A stretch of 64,000 nucleotides of DNA from Kluyvera sp040932435 (GTDB taxonomy: Bacteria > Pseudomonadota > Gammaproteobacteria > Enterobacterales > Enterobacteriaceae). This document shows positions 25,387-33,527 of this stretch, one piece after another. The translations under genes were made by a program, and so were the position numbers. Within the stretch, counting starts at the first letter, position 1; every line of letters begins with the position of its first letter. The stretch lies in NCBI RefSeq assembly GCF_040932435.1, contig NZ_JBFQGA010000004.1:124001-188000 (forward strand), in the 5' to 3' direction. Below the pieces are notes generated by a model. That model worked only from the letters and a program-made list of their open reading frames with translations. It was not told the DNA's origin and made no database searches.

Positions 25387-26304
25387 TTACTTCGCCCACC
25401 CTTTTTGCTTCAGATAGCCTGCCGCCACGCTCTTGGCATCCAGCCCTTCTACCGCAATTTTTGCATTCAGGGTTTGCAGGGTTTTCTCATCAAGGCTGGC
25501 AAAGACCGGCTTCAACCACTGCTCAAGCTGCGGATAAGCCTTCAGCACGCTTTCACGCACCACCGGCGTTGGCGCGTAAATCGGCTGGACTCCTTTCGGA
25601 TCGCTAAGCGTTTGCAGCCCCAATGCCGCCACCGGGCCATCGGTGCCGTAGGCCATCGCCGCATTTACCCCAGAAGTTTGCTGTGCCGCCGCTTTAATAG
25701 TGACTGCGGTATCGCCGCCCGCCAGCGATAACAACTGCGGCTGGTTCAATTTAAAATCGTAGGCTTTTTCAAACGCCGGCAGCGCATCGGCGCGCTCAAT
25801 AAATTCAGCAGAAGCGGCAAGCTTGAAGGTGCCGCCGTCTTTCAGGTAGCGACTCAAATCAGCAAGCGAGGTCAGCTTCTCCTTTTGCGCGATATCTTTG
25901 CGTACGGCGATGGTCCAAGTATTGTTTGCCGGAGCCGGCGTCAGCCAGACGAGGTGATTTTTCTCGGCATCCAGCTTTTTCACTTTCTCATACCCGGCTT
26001 GGGCATTTTTCCACGCGGGGTCGTTTTCGTCTTTAAAGAAAAAAGCGCCGTTGCCGGTGTATTCCGGGTAGATATCCAGTTCGCCAGACGTTATTGCGCC
26101 ACGCACCACCGGCGTGGTGCCAAGCTGGACTTTATTGACGGTTTTGACGCCGTGGCTTTCCAGCACCTGCAGAATAATGTTGCCCAGCAGCGCCCCTTCA
26201 GTATCTATTTTTGAGCCAACCTTCACCGGCTCAGCGGCCTGCAATGGCAGACTGACCGCTGCCAGCAGAACCAGTGGACCGCTCCATCCCCGTAAAATCG
26301 TCAT
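25387..26304 (-). CDS. osmF: Periplasmic osmoprotectant-binding protein OsmF (YehZ)
   Basis: 305 residues from the ATG at 26304, the exact E. coli length; an ATG two codons upstream is too close to the AGAGGA ribosome site. Signal peptide ends near LPLQAAEPV (residues 18-24). The mature protein is an OpuAC/QAT-type binding protein with KVGSKIDTEGALLGNIILQ at the start, TSGELDIYPEYTGNGAFFF and an aromatic-rich pocket region (NNTWTIAV). First gene of osmF-yehY-yehX-yehW. In E. coli the operon is RpoS-dependent; nothing in the promoter region was clear enough to call. Confidence 0.96.
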   Translation of the reverse strand: MTILRGWSGPLVLLAAVSLPLQAAEPVKVGSKIDTEGALLGNIILQVLESHGVKTVNKVQLGTTPVVRGAITSGELDIYPEYTGNGAFFFKDENDPAWKNAQAGYEKVKKLDAEKNHLVWLTPAPANNTWTIAVRKDIAQKEKLTSLADLSRYLKDGGTFKLAASAEFIERADALPAFEKAYDFKLNQPQLLSLAGGDTAVTIKAAAQQTSGVNAAMAYGTDGPVAALGLQTLSDPKGVQPIYAPTPVVRESVLKAYPQLEQWLKPVFASLDEKTLQTLNAKIAVEGLDAKSVAAGYLKQKGWAK

Positions 26305-26373
26305 ACGCATTCCTCTGTATTGCGCTCAATAAATACGGCGCTTCGCCAAAAAGCGTAGACGATTTTTCGCCAA

Positions 26374-27609
26374 TTAGCTGTTTTCTGACATTTTTAACGG
26401 GATGGTCAGTAAACTGGCGGCGAAATAAAGCAGCGCAATCACCCATAGCGTACCTTCAACACCCAGCGGATTAATGCACAGGGTTACGATAAGCGGGCCG
26501 ACAAAATTGCTCAGTCCTGAGCCCAGGTTGAGGCAGGAGATTGCCGCCCCTTTGTTGTCGGGCAGCAGCGAGGGTATGAGCGCGCTTAACGGGCCAAATG
26601 CCCCAAGGCCGACGGCATAAATCGCCAGCGCTGCAATCATCGCCGCGCTGCTGTGACCAAACAGCACCGGCGCATAGCACACAGCCAGCGCCGCTATACC
26701 GCACAACGTCCCAGCAAACCACATCACCGTATTTCGCCAGCCGATGGTGTCGCCCAGCCAGCCGAAGAAGTAGTTGGCGAAGATATTCACCACGTTGACC
26801 AGTCCCCAAATGGTGAGCCACTCCTCGATGCTAAAACCAAAGCGCGGCAGGTAGACCGGCATGAGGATCACCAGCGAAAACTTGCCGATATCGTTGATGG
26901 TTTTCACCACCACCGCGATGCGCATTTTCGGCTCGCGTACCAGCACAATAATGCCTTCCGCAAGCGCGGCACCTACCGCCACATTCTGCTGCCACTGCGG
27001 TTTATCGCGATTGAGCAGCAGCGCGCAGCCGCAGCCCGCCAAGACAAAAATAAAACCTGAAAGTAAGGTCGCGGTCTCCCCCGCTCGCGGGATCATAAAC
27101 CCGGAGAACCACGGTCCGACGATCGTCATGCCGACGCCAAAGGCAATCCAGAACCAAGAGACGGCGCGCCCCAGGATGCGCGCCTCACAGCGCTGGTTAA
27201 TCCACACTAAAAATGAATAGGCAAACAACGGATAGGCCATACCGCGTATTGCGTAGGTCACCATCATCAGCGGATAGTTGACGTCCGGTAAAGCGACAAA
27301 AATAAACGGCAGCGAACCGACAAAATAAAGTCCAGTCGCCAGCCACATCAGCCGGCGCACGCCCAGCACACCTGCACCGATGCCAGAAAACCACGAAATA
27401 GCGGCAACACACAGACCAAATACCGATAACAACAGGCTGATGTTTACGGCGTCGAGGCCGCGTTGCTGGAGTAGTGACGCCAGCCAGCTTTGTTCGATAG
27501 TGGCTCCGGTAATAAACAAGAAGACGCCAATAAAGCCCCACACCAGCTCACGCGGCAGGCCTAATCGCGCCCAGATACCCTGCTGAATAAATAAAGTCCG
27601 ATCGGTCAT
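26374..27609 (-). CDS. MFS transporter, polyol-permease-like
   Basis: 411 residues with about 12 hydrophobic helices and no signal peptide. The N-terminal GLPRELVWGFIGVFLFITGA and the GDTIGWRNTVMWFAG loop in the second half resemble the polyol permease branch of the major facilitator superfamily (RbtT/DalT, ribitol and D-arabinitol). The family call is by eye and moderate. The ATG follows AAGAGAG, and only 12 bases upstream ends the T tract of the terminator of the togT-like gene. Expression therefore needs read-through or a very compact promoter. It may carry a product of the adjacent GH28/TogT locus, but no kinase or dehydrogenase for a polyol is adjacent. Confidence 0.75.
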   Translation of the reverse strand: MTDRTLFIQQGIWARLGLPRELVWGFIGVFLFITGATIEQSWLASLLQQRGLDAVNISLLLSVFGLCVAAISWFSGIGAGVLGVRRLMWLATGLYFVGSLPFIFVALPDVNYPLMMVTYAIRGMAYPLFAYSFLVWINQRCEARILGRAVSWFWIAFGVGMTIVGPWFSGFMIPRAGETATLLSGFIFVLAGCGCALLLNRDKPQWQQNVAVGAALAEGIIVLVREPKMRIAVVVKTINDIGKFSLVILMPVYLPRFGFSIEEWLTIWGLVNVVNIFANYFFGWLGDTIGWRNTVMWFAGTLCGIAALAVCYAPVLFGHSSAAMIAALAIYAVGLGAFGPLSALIPSLLPDNKGAAISCLNLGSGLSNFVGPLIVTLCINPLGVEGTLWVIALLYFAASLLTIPLKMSENS

Positions 27610-27620
27610 CTCTCTTACCC

Positions 27621-27654
27621 AAAAAAATCCCGGGGTCGCAACGCTCGCCCGGGG
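27621..27654 (-). terminator. Terminator between togT-like and polyol-permease-like genes
   Basis: On the minus strand a CCCGGG / CCCGGG stem with a 13-base loop is followed by ATTTTTTT. It starts six bases after the togT-like stop and ends 12 bases before the next ATG, making it an intra-operon attenuator or the operon end. Confidence 0.75.
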
Positions 27655-27659
27655 TAGTT

Positions 27660-29219
27660 TTATGCGTTACGCCATTGCGTCTGTTGCTGTTTAGCTTTCA
27701 GCAGGCTGCGGTTTACGTGGCCCACGGTGTTGTCGCCCCAGCACTGTTCGTACGGCATACCGGTCAGGCTTTCGATAACCTCTTTCGTTTGTGCCGTGAC
27801 GGTGGCTTTGCTGCCGCCCTGTTTCAGGCGCGCCACTTCCTCATTGAGCACCGCGTGAGTCCGGCTGTTCACTTTGAACTGGAACGCCGACCAGATCCCC
27901 CAAAGAGTCAGCATCACCGGCAGGATTATCATGATCGCGAGGATCATGTTGATAGCCGACTGCGGCTGGCTGCTATGGCCGGTAATAAACCCAGACATTT
28001 GCAGCGCAACGCCGACCAGGAAAATAGACAGCGCCTGAGAGGCTTTACGCAACAGGCTCATAAAGCCCGCGAAGATCCCTTCACGACGGTTACAGGTCAG
28101 GATTTCATCGACATCCGCTACGAAGGTGTAGTTGTTCCATGGAATCGAGTAGATACCGCCACGCGCCAAACCCGCCACGCCCGCCGCCAGATACAGCATC
28201 GCCATACTGGTGGAGCCGTAGAAATAGGTAAGCGTAAACAACGCAAAAGCCACCAGCGCCATCAGCGCCTGAGTGGCAAACGCCCGGGACGGCGAGTAGC
28301 GCAGCGTCAGCCAGGTCGCTACGCCAACACCGAAGAATTGCAGGCCGTTTATCACGCTTAGCAGATTGCTGGCGACCACTGACGAGGTTGCCAGTGCAAA
28401 GACCACGAAGTAGGTAAAGACGGAGTTAAAGATATCCTGGGCCACCGAACCGCCGAGATACATGCCAAGGTGCGAGCGGAAGGTTTTGATTTTCAGCGTC
28501 GAGACAAAATCGTAGTAGATATCAAATATCCGCGTCGTCAGCGGCTGTTTCTCTGTGGTTTCAACACTACGTTCATACTGTTCAATCTCTTCCAACGAGC
28601 GCTCCCAGGTGCCGAAATAGACGAAGAACAGCACCACCATAAAGGCGACGGTGAAAATCGCCCCAGCGTAGAAGAATGAGATAGCCGAGTCAGAGCCGAA
28701 ATAAGCCAGCAAACGCCCTGGCAGAAATGCGGCGGTAAAACCAGCAAACTGGGCGATATACATGCGGGCGCTGGTGAGCTTCGAGCGCTTGGTGAAATCG
28801 GAGGTCATCTCCGCCGACAGCGTGTCGTACGGGATTAAAATCATCGAATAGACAATTTCGAACAGAATATAGACCAGCAGGTACATCCAGTAGTTGAAGC
28901 CCTGCACCCACAGCAGGCTATAGACCGCCACCAGCGGAATGCTCAACAGCAGGAAGAAACGGCGACGCCCGAAGCGGCGGCCAAGGCGTGTTTTGTGGAA
29001 GTTATCAGAAATGTAGCCCATTAGCGGACACATAATCACATCGACGATGCGCGCTACGGCGAACAGCGACCCCGCTTCAATCGGCGTCAGGCCGCAAAAG
29101 GTGGTTAAAAAGAACAACAACCAGGCGCTGACCAGCGTAAACGCACCCGACCCGATCACATCCGCAAGGCCATAGCAGACGTAGTTGTGGAGTTTTATTT
29201 CCCGCACTTTTTTTATCAT
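27660..29219 (-). CDS. GPH-family oligosaccharide transporter (TogT-like)
   Basis: 519 residues from the ATG at 29219, preceded by AAGGGGATGG; a longer frame to 29282 was rejected. Glycoside-pentoside-hexuronide:cation symporter with 12 predicted helices. It shows the family's early GLADVIGSGAFTLVSAWLL, the D...MGYISDNFHKTRLGRRFG loop between helices 2 and 3, and a long hydrophilic C-terminal tail of about 60 residues. Length and sequence style fit TogT, which imports oligogalacturonides in soft-rot bacteria. It lies 62 bases downstream of a cytoplasmic GH28 gene on the same strand, supporting uptake of a pectin-type oligomer that is cut inside the cell. The exact sugar is not proven. Confidence 0.82.
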   Translation of the reverse strand: MIKKVREIKLHNYVCYGLADVIGSGAFTLVSAWLLFFLTTFCGLTPIEAGSLFAVARIVDVIMCPLMGYISDNFHKTRLGRRFGRRRFFLLLSIPLVAVYSLLWVQGFNYWMYLLVYILFEIVYSMILIPYDTLSAEMTSDFTKRSKLTSARMYIAQFAGFTAAFLPGRLLAYFGSDSAISFFYAGAIFTVAFMVVLFFVYFGTWERSLEEIEQYERSVETTEKQPLTTRIFDIYYDFVSTLKIKTFRSHLGMYLGGSVAQDIFNSVFTYFVVFALATSSVVASNLLSVINGLQFFGVGVATWLTLRYSPSRAFATQALMALVAFALFTLTYFYGSTSMAMLYLAAGVAGLARGGIYSIPWNNYTFVADVDEILTCNRREGIFAGFMSLLRKASQALSIFLVGVALQMSGFITGHSSQPQSAINMILAIMIILPVMLTLWGIWSAFQFKVNSRTHAVLNEEVARLKQGGSKATVTAQTKEVIESLTGMPYEQCWGDNTVGHVNRSLLKAKQQQTQWRNA

Positions 29220-29281
29220 TTTCCATCCCCTTGAACAGAGCAAAACGGCGCAGTCTTTTGCCACGCCGTCATCAAATAACA

Positions 29282-30622
29282 TCAGGCGTCGGCGTTTTCC
29301 TGCACGATTTCGCGGCTATTCCAGTCCGGCGGCAGCGGCTGCGGACGGCGAATGTGCAGCGAATTCAGCGTCAATCCCCGCACACCGTTGGCATACAGCG
29401 CAGGCAAGCCGCCAGGATAGGTGTCCACGCCCCAGGCGCGGCCGGTTTGTGGATTCACACGATAGGCGTTATCCGTCCCCATCCCGGTGGGATTGGCGGG
29501 ATTACACGGTGGGCGAATGTCGTAGCAGCGCTGCTCGTCAGAAGGGCTCGCTACCTGCTGCAAGGAGACGGTATTAAAGCTCACATGGCGAATATCACCC
29601 GGCGTCTCGCTGTGTAAATTGATAGCTCCTTCCGCCACGCCGGAGAGTTGGCTGAAGGTAATGTCCTCCACCCAGCCCGGACGTATTTGCGGGTCACGGT
29701 GACGCACCGAGACAAACACCGGATCGGCTTTCCCCCAATGGCACGGATGACCGTGGCGGCAGTCGAACAGGATGTTGCTGAAAATCATCTGGCTAAACCG
29801 ACCGCCGTCGCGGGAGACAAGCCCAATGCCGCGATTGGACTCAAAAATAGAGCAGTTATGAACCGCGATATGGCTGATATCGGCGTAGGTTTCGGTGCCA
29901 ACCTTAATGGCGCAACTTTTCGAGCGGATAAGGCAGTTATTGACCACCACGTGGCGCGTGGCCTGTTGCAAGCTTTCCGGTTTGCGAGTGGTTTTGATAC
30001 AGATCCCATCATCAGCGGCGCTGAAGTAGCTGTCGCTGATATGCACATGCTGGCAGCTGTCGATATCCAGCGCGTCGGTATTCGACAGCGCCAAATCATT
30101 ATCGATGGTCAAGTTGTGGATGAAGACCTGATTGCAGCTGACTAAATGCGCCGTCCACATTGGTGAATCGCTGATGGTGATATCGCGAATACGCACCTGC
30201 TGACAGCCTTCCAGCACCAGCATACGCGGGCGCATGGTTTTCGGCTGGTAATAACCCTGGTCGTCGGCGCTGGCGGCAAACCACGCGCTGGCCCCGCCCA
30301 CGAGAGCCCCTTCGCCGCTGACGGTTAGGTGGTGACAGCCATGTGCGTAAATCAGCGCCATCCGCGAGAGTTCGGCGACGGTTTGCGTCATCTCTGCCGG
30401 GTAATCTTCCACGTGAGGGCTTGCCAGCAGACGAGCACCGGCTTCTAGATGCAGGGTAAAATTCGATGGCAGAACCAGCGTACCGGTCATCCAGTCTCCG
30501 GCTGACACCACCAGCGTGCCGCCACCTGCCCGGTCAATCTCATCAATAAGCTGTTGAAGCTGTGCGGTCAGCGGCGTTTTGCCGCTGCGGTCTAGAGACG
30601 TGCTATGCAGTGAAATCTTCAT
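29282..30622 (-). CDS. Glycoside hydrolase family 28 (polygalacturonase-like), cytoplasmic
   Basis: 446 residues from the ATG at 30622; an extension to 30688 has no support. Right-handed parallel beta-helix of the GH28 type: repeated turns through about 95-410, with NTDALDID at 181-188 and SAADDGICIK at 201-210. These hold the conserved NTD and DD acids of the inverting mechanism. The usual GHG histidine motif is not visible; the aligned stretch reads CAIKVGTET (237-245). No signal peptide, so it acts on imported oligomers. Exo-acting removal of galacturonate from short chains is the likely role, but another uronide- or rhamnose-containing substrate is possible. A near-consensus CRP site at 30794-30809 is upstream. 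Confidence 0.85.
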   Translation of the reverse strand: MKISLHSTSLDRSGKTPLTAQLQQLIDEIDRAGGGTLVVSAGDWMTGTLVLPSNFTLHLEAGARLLASPHVEDYPAEMTQTVAELSRMALIYAHGCHHLTVSGEGALVGGASAWFAASADDQGYYQPKTMRPRMLVLEGCQQVRIRDITISDSPMWTAHLVSCNQVFIHNLTIDNDLALSNTDALDIDSCQHVHISDSYFSAADDGICIKTTRKPESLQQATRHVVVNNCLIRSKSCAIKVGTETYADISHIAVHNCSIFESNRGIGLVSRDGGRFSQMIFSNILFDCRHGHPCHWGKADPVFVSVRHRDPQIRPGWVEDITFSQLSGVAEGAINLHSETPGDIRHVSFNTVSLQQVASPSDEQRCYDIRPPCNPANPTGMGTDNAYRVNPQTGRAWGVDTYPGGLPALYANGVRGLTLNSLHIRRPQPLPPDWNSREIVQENADA

Positions 30623-30793
30623 GTCGCTACCTGCTGATATTGAGATAGCTGCATTTAACGCGGTTTCCCTATTCGCCTCGTCGGGCAAATGCGCGCTTTT
30701 TTACGTATTAGTGAATGGCATCACGCCTGCTCTGATGCTGCGAGAAGCCTTTTGATCTCACGCACAAAACGGCGATACGCGCGGAAGACATGT

Positions 30794-30809
30794 CGTGACA
30801 TAAGTCACA
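30794..30809 (-). promoter_or_regulatory. CRP-cAMP site candidate upstream of GH28 gene
   Basis: CGTGA-CATAAG-TCACA matches the TGTGA-N6-TCACA consensus at 9 of 10 positions. Its centre (30801.5) is about 180 bases upstream of the GH28 start and about 104 bases upstream of a start site predicted from TAATAC at 30705-30710. Catabolite control fits a sugar-uptake operon. Confidence 0.6.
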
Positions 30810-30913
30810 TAACGTACGCAAGAGCGGATAAAAAACAGGCTATTTGGCGCAGATGAGAGATGGCGGGAAGATAAATCGCGATGGGGTTCACAAAGTGATA
30901 CAAGAGTTGGGCT

Positions 30914-30962
30914 TGGGGGATTGCCCCTCACCCTACCCCTCTCCCCAGAGGGGAGAGGGAAC
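30914..30962. repeat. boxC-like palindromic intergenic element
   Basis: CCCTCACCCTACCCCTCTCC followed by an exact inverted complement CTCTCCCC/GGGGAGAG around an AGA centre. It resembles the enterobacterial boxC family of intergenic repeats by memory; only one copy is in this window. Confidence 0.6.
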
Positions 30963-30985
30963 CAATAGTGCGGCGTATCAGCGTT

Positions 30986-31020
30986 GTAGGCCGGATAAGG
31001 CGCAGCCGTCATCCGGCAAT
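30986..31020. repeat. REP unit downstream of bglX
   Basis: GTAGGCCGGATAAGGCGCAG followed by CCGTCATCCGGCAAT, a single imperfect REP palindrome 11 bases beyond the bglX stop. Confidence 0.9.
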
Positions 31021-31031
31021 CAGGCGGTATT

Positions 31032-33329
31032 TTACAGCAGTTCGAATTCGCCCTGCTTCACGCGAGCAGAATCAACGCCGATAAAGACGTTAAATTTGCC
31101 CGGCTCCGCTGCGTACTTCATCTGCTGATTCCAGAACTTCAGCTGTTCTACATCGATTGGGAAGCTGACCGTCTGGGTTTCGCCCGGTTTCAGGTTCACT
31201 TTTTCGAAGCCTTTAAGCTGTTTAATCGGGCGGCTCATCGACGCCGTGACGTCCTGCAAATACATTTGAATGACCGTCGCCCCTTCACGTTTGCCGGTGT
31301 TGGTCACCTGTACGCTGGCGGTGACGCTGCCGTTTGCCTTCATGCTTGGCGCTGAGAGCTTCACATCCGACACTGAGAAGGTGGTGTAGCTCAGGCCATA
31401 GCCAAATGGATACAGTGGACCGTTAGCCTCGTCAAAGTAGCGCGAGGTGTACTTGTTCGGCTTGTCAGCATTGTACGGACGACCGGTGTTCAGATGGCTG
31501 TAGTACTGCGGGATCTGGCCGACTGAACGCGGGAAAGACATCGGCAGCTTGCCGGACGGGTTGTAGTCGCCGAACAGCACATCGGCGATAGCGTTACCGC
31601 CTTCGGTACCGGCAAACCAGGTTTCCAAAATGGCGTCAGCTTGGCGGTCTTCTTTCACCAGCGTCAACGGACGGCCGTTCATCAGCACCAGTACCAGCGG
31701 TTTGCCCGTGGCTTTCAGCGCGGCAATCAGATCCTGCTGGCTTTGCGGAATAGAAATCTCGGTACGGCTGGAAGCTTCATGCGCCATGCCCTGCGCTTCG
31801 CCGACCACCGCAACCACCACGTCAGATTGTTTGGCGGCAGCAACCGCTTCATCAATCATCGCCTGCGGTGAGCGCGGGTCAATTTTCACCGCTTCTTCGT
31901 ACAGGTTGAGGAAATCAATGATGCCTTTGTCATTGGTCGCGTTTGCGCCTTTGGCGTACACCACTTTCCCCTGCCCGGCCATCACATTCTTGATGCCGCT
32001 CAACACGGTGACCGACTGCCCGGCTACGCCCGCCGCGGACCAGCTGCCCATAACGTCGCGCTGACTATCGGCCAGTGGCCCGACAACGGCAACGGTCGCC
32101 TCTTTCTTCAGCGGCAGCGTTTCCAGACGGTTTTTTAGCAGCACCAGACTTTGACGCGCGACTTCACGCGCTTCGGCACGGTGCAGACGGCTTTCGGCAT
32201 TGGTGTCCTGTGGGTCGGAATCTTTCGGCCCTAAGTGGCTGTACGGATCGTTAAACAGCCCCATATCATATTTCACGTTCAATACGTGACGGGTCGCGTC
32301 GTCAAGCTCCGCCATCGTGACTTTGCCGGATTTCACCAGCCCCGGCAGATATTTGCTGTAGTACTCGTCGCTCATGCTCATATCAATCCCGGCCTTCAGC
32401 GCAACACGCACTGCATCTTCCGGGTCAGCCGCTGTGCCGTGCTTAATCAGCTCCTTAATCGCCCCGTGGTCGGAGACGGTAATGCCTTTAAAGCCCCACT
32501 GGTTACGCAGCACGTCTTTGAGCAGCCAGGCATCTGAGGTCGCTGGCGTGCCATTTAGCGAGTTCAGGCCGATCATCACCGCGCCGCTACCGGCATCCAG
32601 CCCGGCTTTGTATGGCGGCATGTAGTCGTTGAACAGGCGCTGTGGGCTCATATCGACGGTGTTGTACTCTTTGCCGCCCTCAACTGCGCCATAGGCGGCG
32701 AAGTGCTTGACGCTGGTCATCACCGAGTAACGATCCGCCGGGCTTTTGCCCTGCATCGCTTTCACCATGGTTTCGCCCATGATGGAAGTCAGATAGGTAT
32801 CTTCACCAAAGCCCTCGGAGGCGCGGCCCCAGCGCGGATCGCGCGAGACATCGACCATCGGCGCCCAGGTCATATTCAGGCCGTCGTCCGCCGCTTCATA
32901 GGCCGATACGCGGCCAACGGTTTTCACCGCATCGAGGTTAAACGTCGAGGCCAGACCGAGGCTAATTGGGAAGACGGTGCGCTGGCCGTGCACCACGTCA
33001 TAGGCGAAGAACAGCGGGATTTTCAGGCGGCTCAGCGACATCACCTGATCTTGCATGGCGCGGATATCTTTACGGGTCACGGTGTTAAAAATCGCCCCGA
33101 CTTGGCTATCTTTGATCATGTCGCGAATGGCTTCTTTCGGGTTGTCCGGGCCGACGCTAATCAGACGCAGCTGGCCGATTTTTTCATCGACGGTCATCTT
33201 CTTCAGCAGGTCGCTGACAAACGCATCGCGCGCTTGCGGGGTAAGCGGATGGTTACCAAACAGATCCTCCGCCAGAGCGGGTTGCAACGCCAAGCTCACG
33301 GCGACGCTAACAGATAAAAGCCATTTCAT
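31032..33329 (-). CDS. bglX: Periplasmic beta-glucosidase BglX (GH3)
   Basis: 765 residues, the E. coli length. Signal peptide with cleavage after PALA (residue 20). GH3 N-terminal barrel with the nucleophile Asp287 in ITVSDHGAIKEL and the conserved KHFAAYGAVEGG at about 208. A GH3 C-terminal sandwich and a fibronectin-III-like domain (about 660-765, ending KQGEFELL) follow. It releases glucose from beta-linked disaccharides in the periplasm. It is divergent from dld as in E. coli. Together with the bglGFB operon 10 kb away it gives this strain both periplasmic and PTS-based beta-glucoside routes. Confidence 0.97.
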   Translation of the reverse strand: MKWLLSVSVAVSLALQPALAEDLFGNHPLTPQARDAFVSDLLKKMTVDEKIGQLRLISVGPDNPKEAIRDMIKDSQVGAIFNTVTRKDIRAMQDQVMSLSRLKIPLFFAYDVVHGQRTVFPISLGLASTFNLDAVKTVGRVSAYEAADDGLNMTWAPMVDVSRDPRWGRASEGFGEDTYLTSIMGETMVKAMQGKSPADRYSVMTSVKHFAAYGAVEGGKEYNTVDMSPQRLFNDYMPPYKAGLDAGSGAVMIGLNSLNGTPATSDAWLLKDVLRNQWGFKGITVSDHGAIKELIKHGTAADPEDAVRVALKAGIDMSMSDEYYSKYLPGLVKSGKVTMAELDDATRHVLNVKYDMGLFNDPYSHLGPKDSDPQDTNAESRLHRAEAREVARQSLVLLKNRLETLPLKKEATVAVVGPLADSQRDVMGSWSAAGVAGQSVTVLSGIKNVMAGQGKVVYAKGANATNDKGIIDFLNLYEEAVKIDPRSPQAMIDEAVAAAKQSDVVVAVVGEAQGMAHEASSRTEISIPQSQQDLIAALKATGKPLVLVLMNGRPLTLVKEDRQADAILETWFAGTEGGNAIADVLFGDYNPSGKLPMSFPRSVGQIPQYYSHLNTGRPYNADKPNKYTSRYFDEANGPLYPFGYGLSYTTFSVSDVKLSAPSMKANGSVTASVQVTNTGKREGATVIQMYLQDVTASMSRPIKQLKGFEKVNLKPGETQTVSFPIDVEQLKFWNQQMKYAAEPGKFNVFIGVDSARVKQGEFELL

Positions 33330-33527
33330 ATTCTTATAGTCTCTTGAGTCTATGCCGGTTCAAGCGGCGAGGTCCGATGAAAAATCGCAGTTTGCCATAA
33401 ACTTAAAGTACAGAGGCATAAAAGGCGAAGGTTATTCTCTGATTTTTAGAAACATTCACTCCCTAAATGGTCATACAAAGCGCTATTCTTAGAATCGACA
33501 AAATTGTCCCACCACAAGGAGTGGAGA

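Larger units (their letters stand above)
30623..31031. other. Intergenic region between bglX and the GH28 gene, 409 bases
   Basis: No gene seen. It carries the promoter region of the GH28-togT-like operon with a CRP-like site at 30794-30809, a G+C-rich palindrome at 30914-30962 and a REP unit at 30986-31020 close to the bglX 3' end. A TAATAC at 30710-30705 on the minus strand could be a -10 element. Confidence 0.7.
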
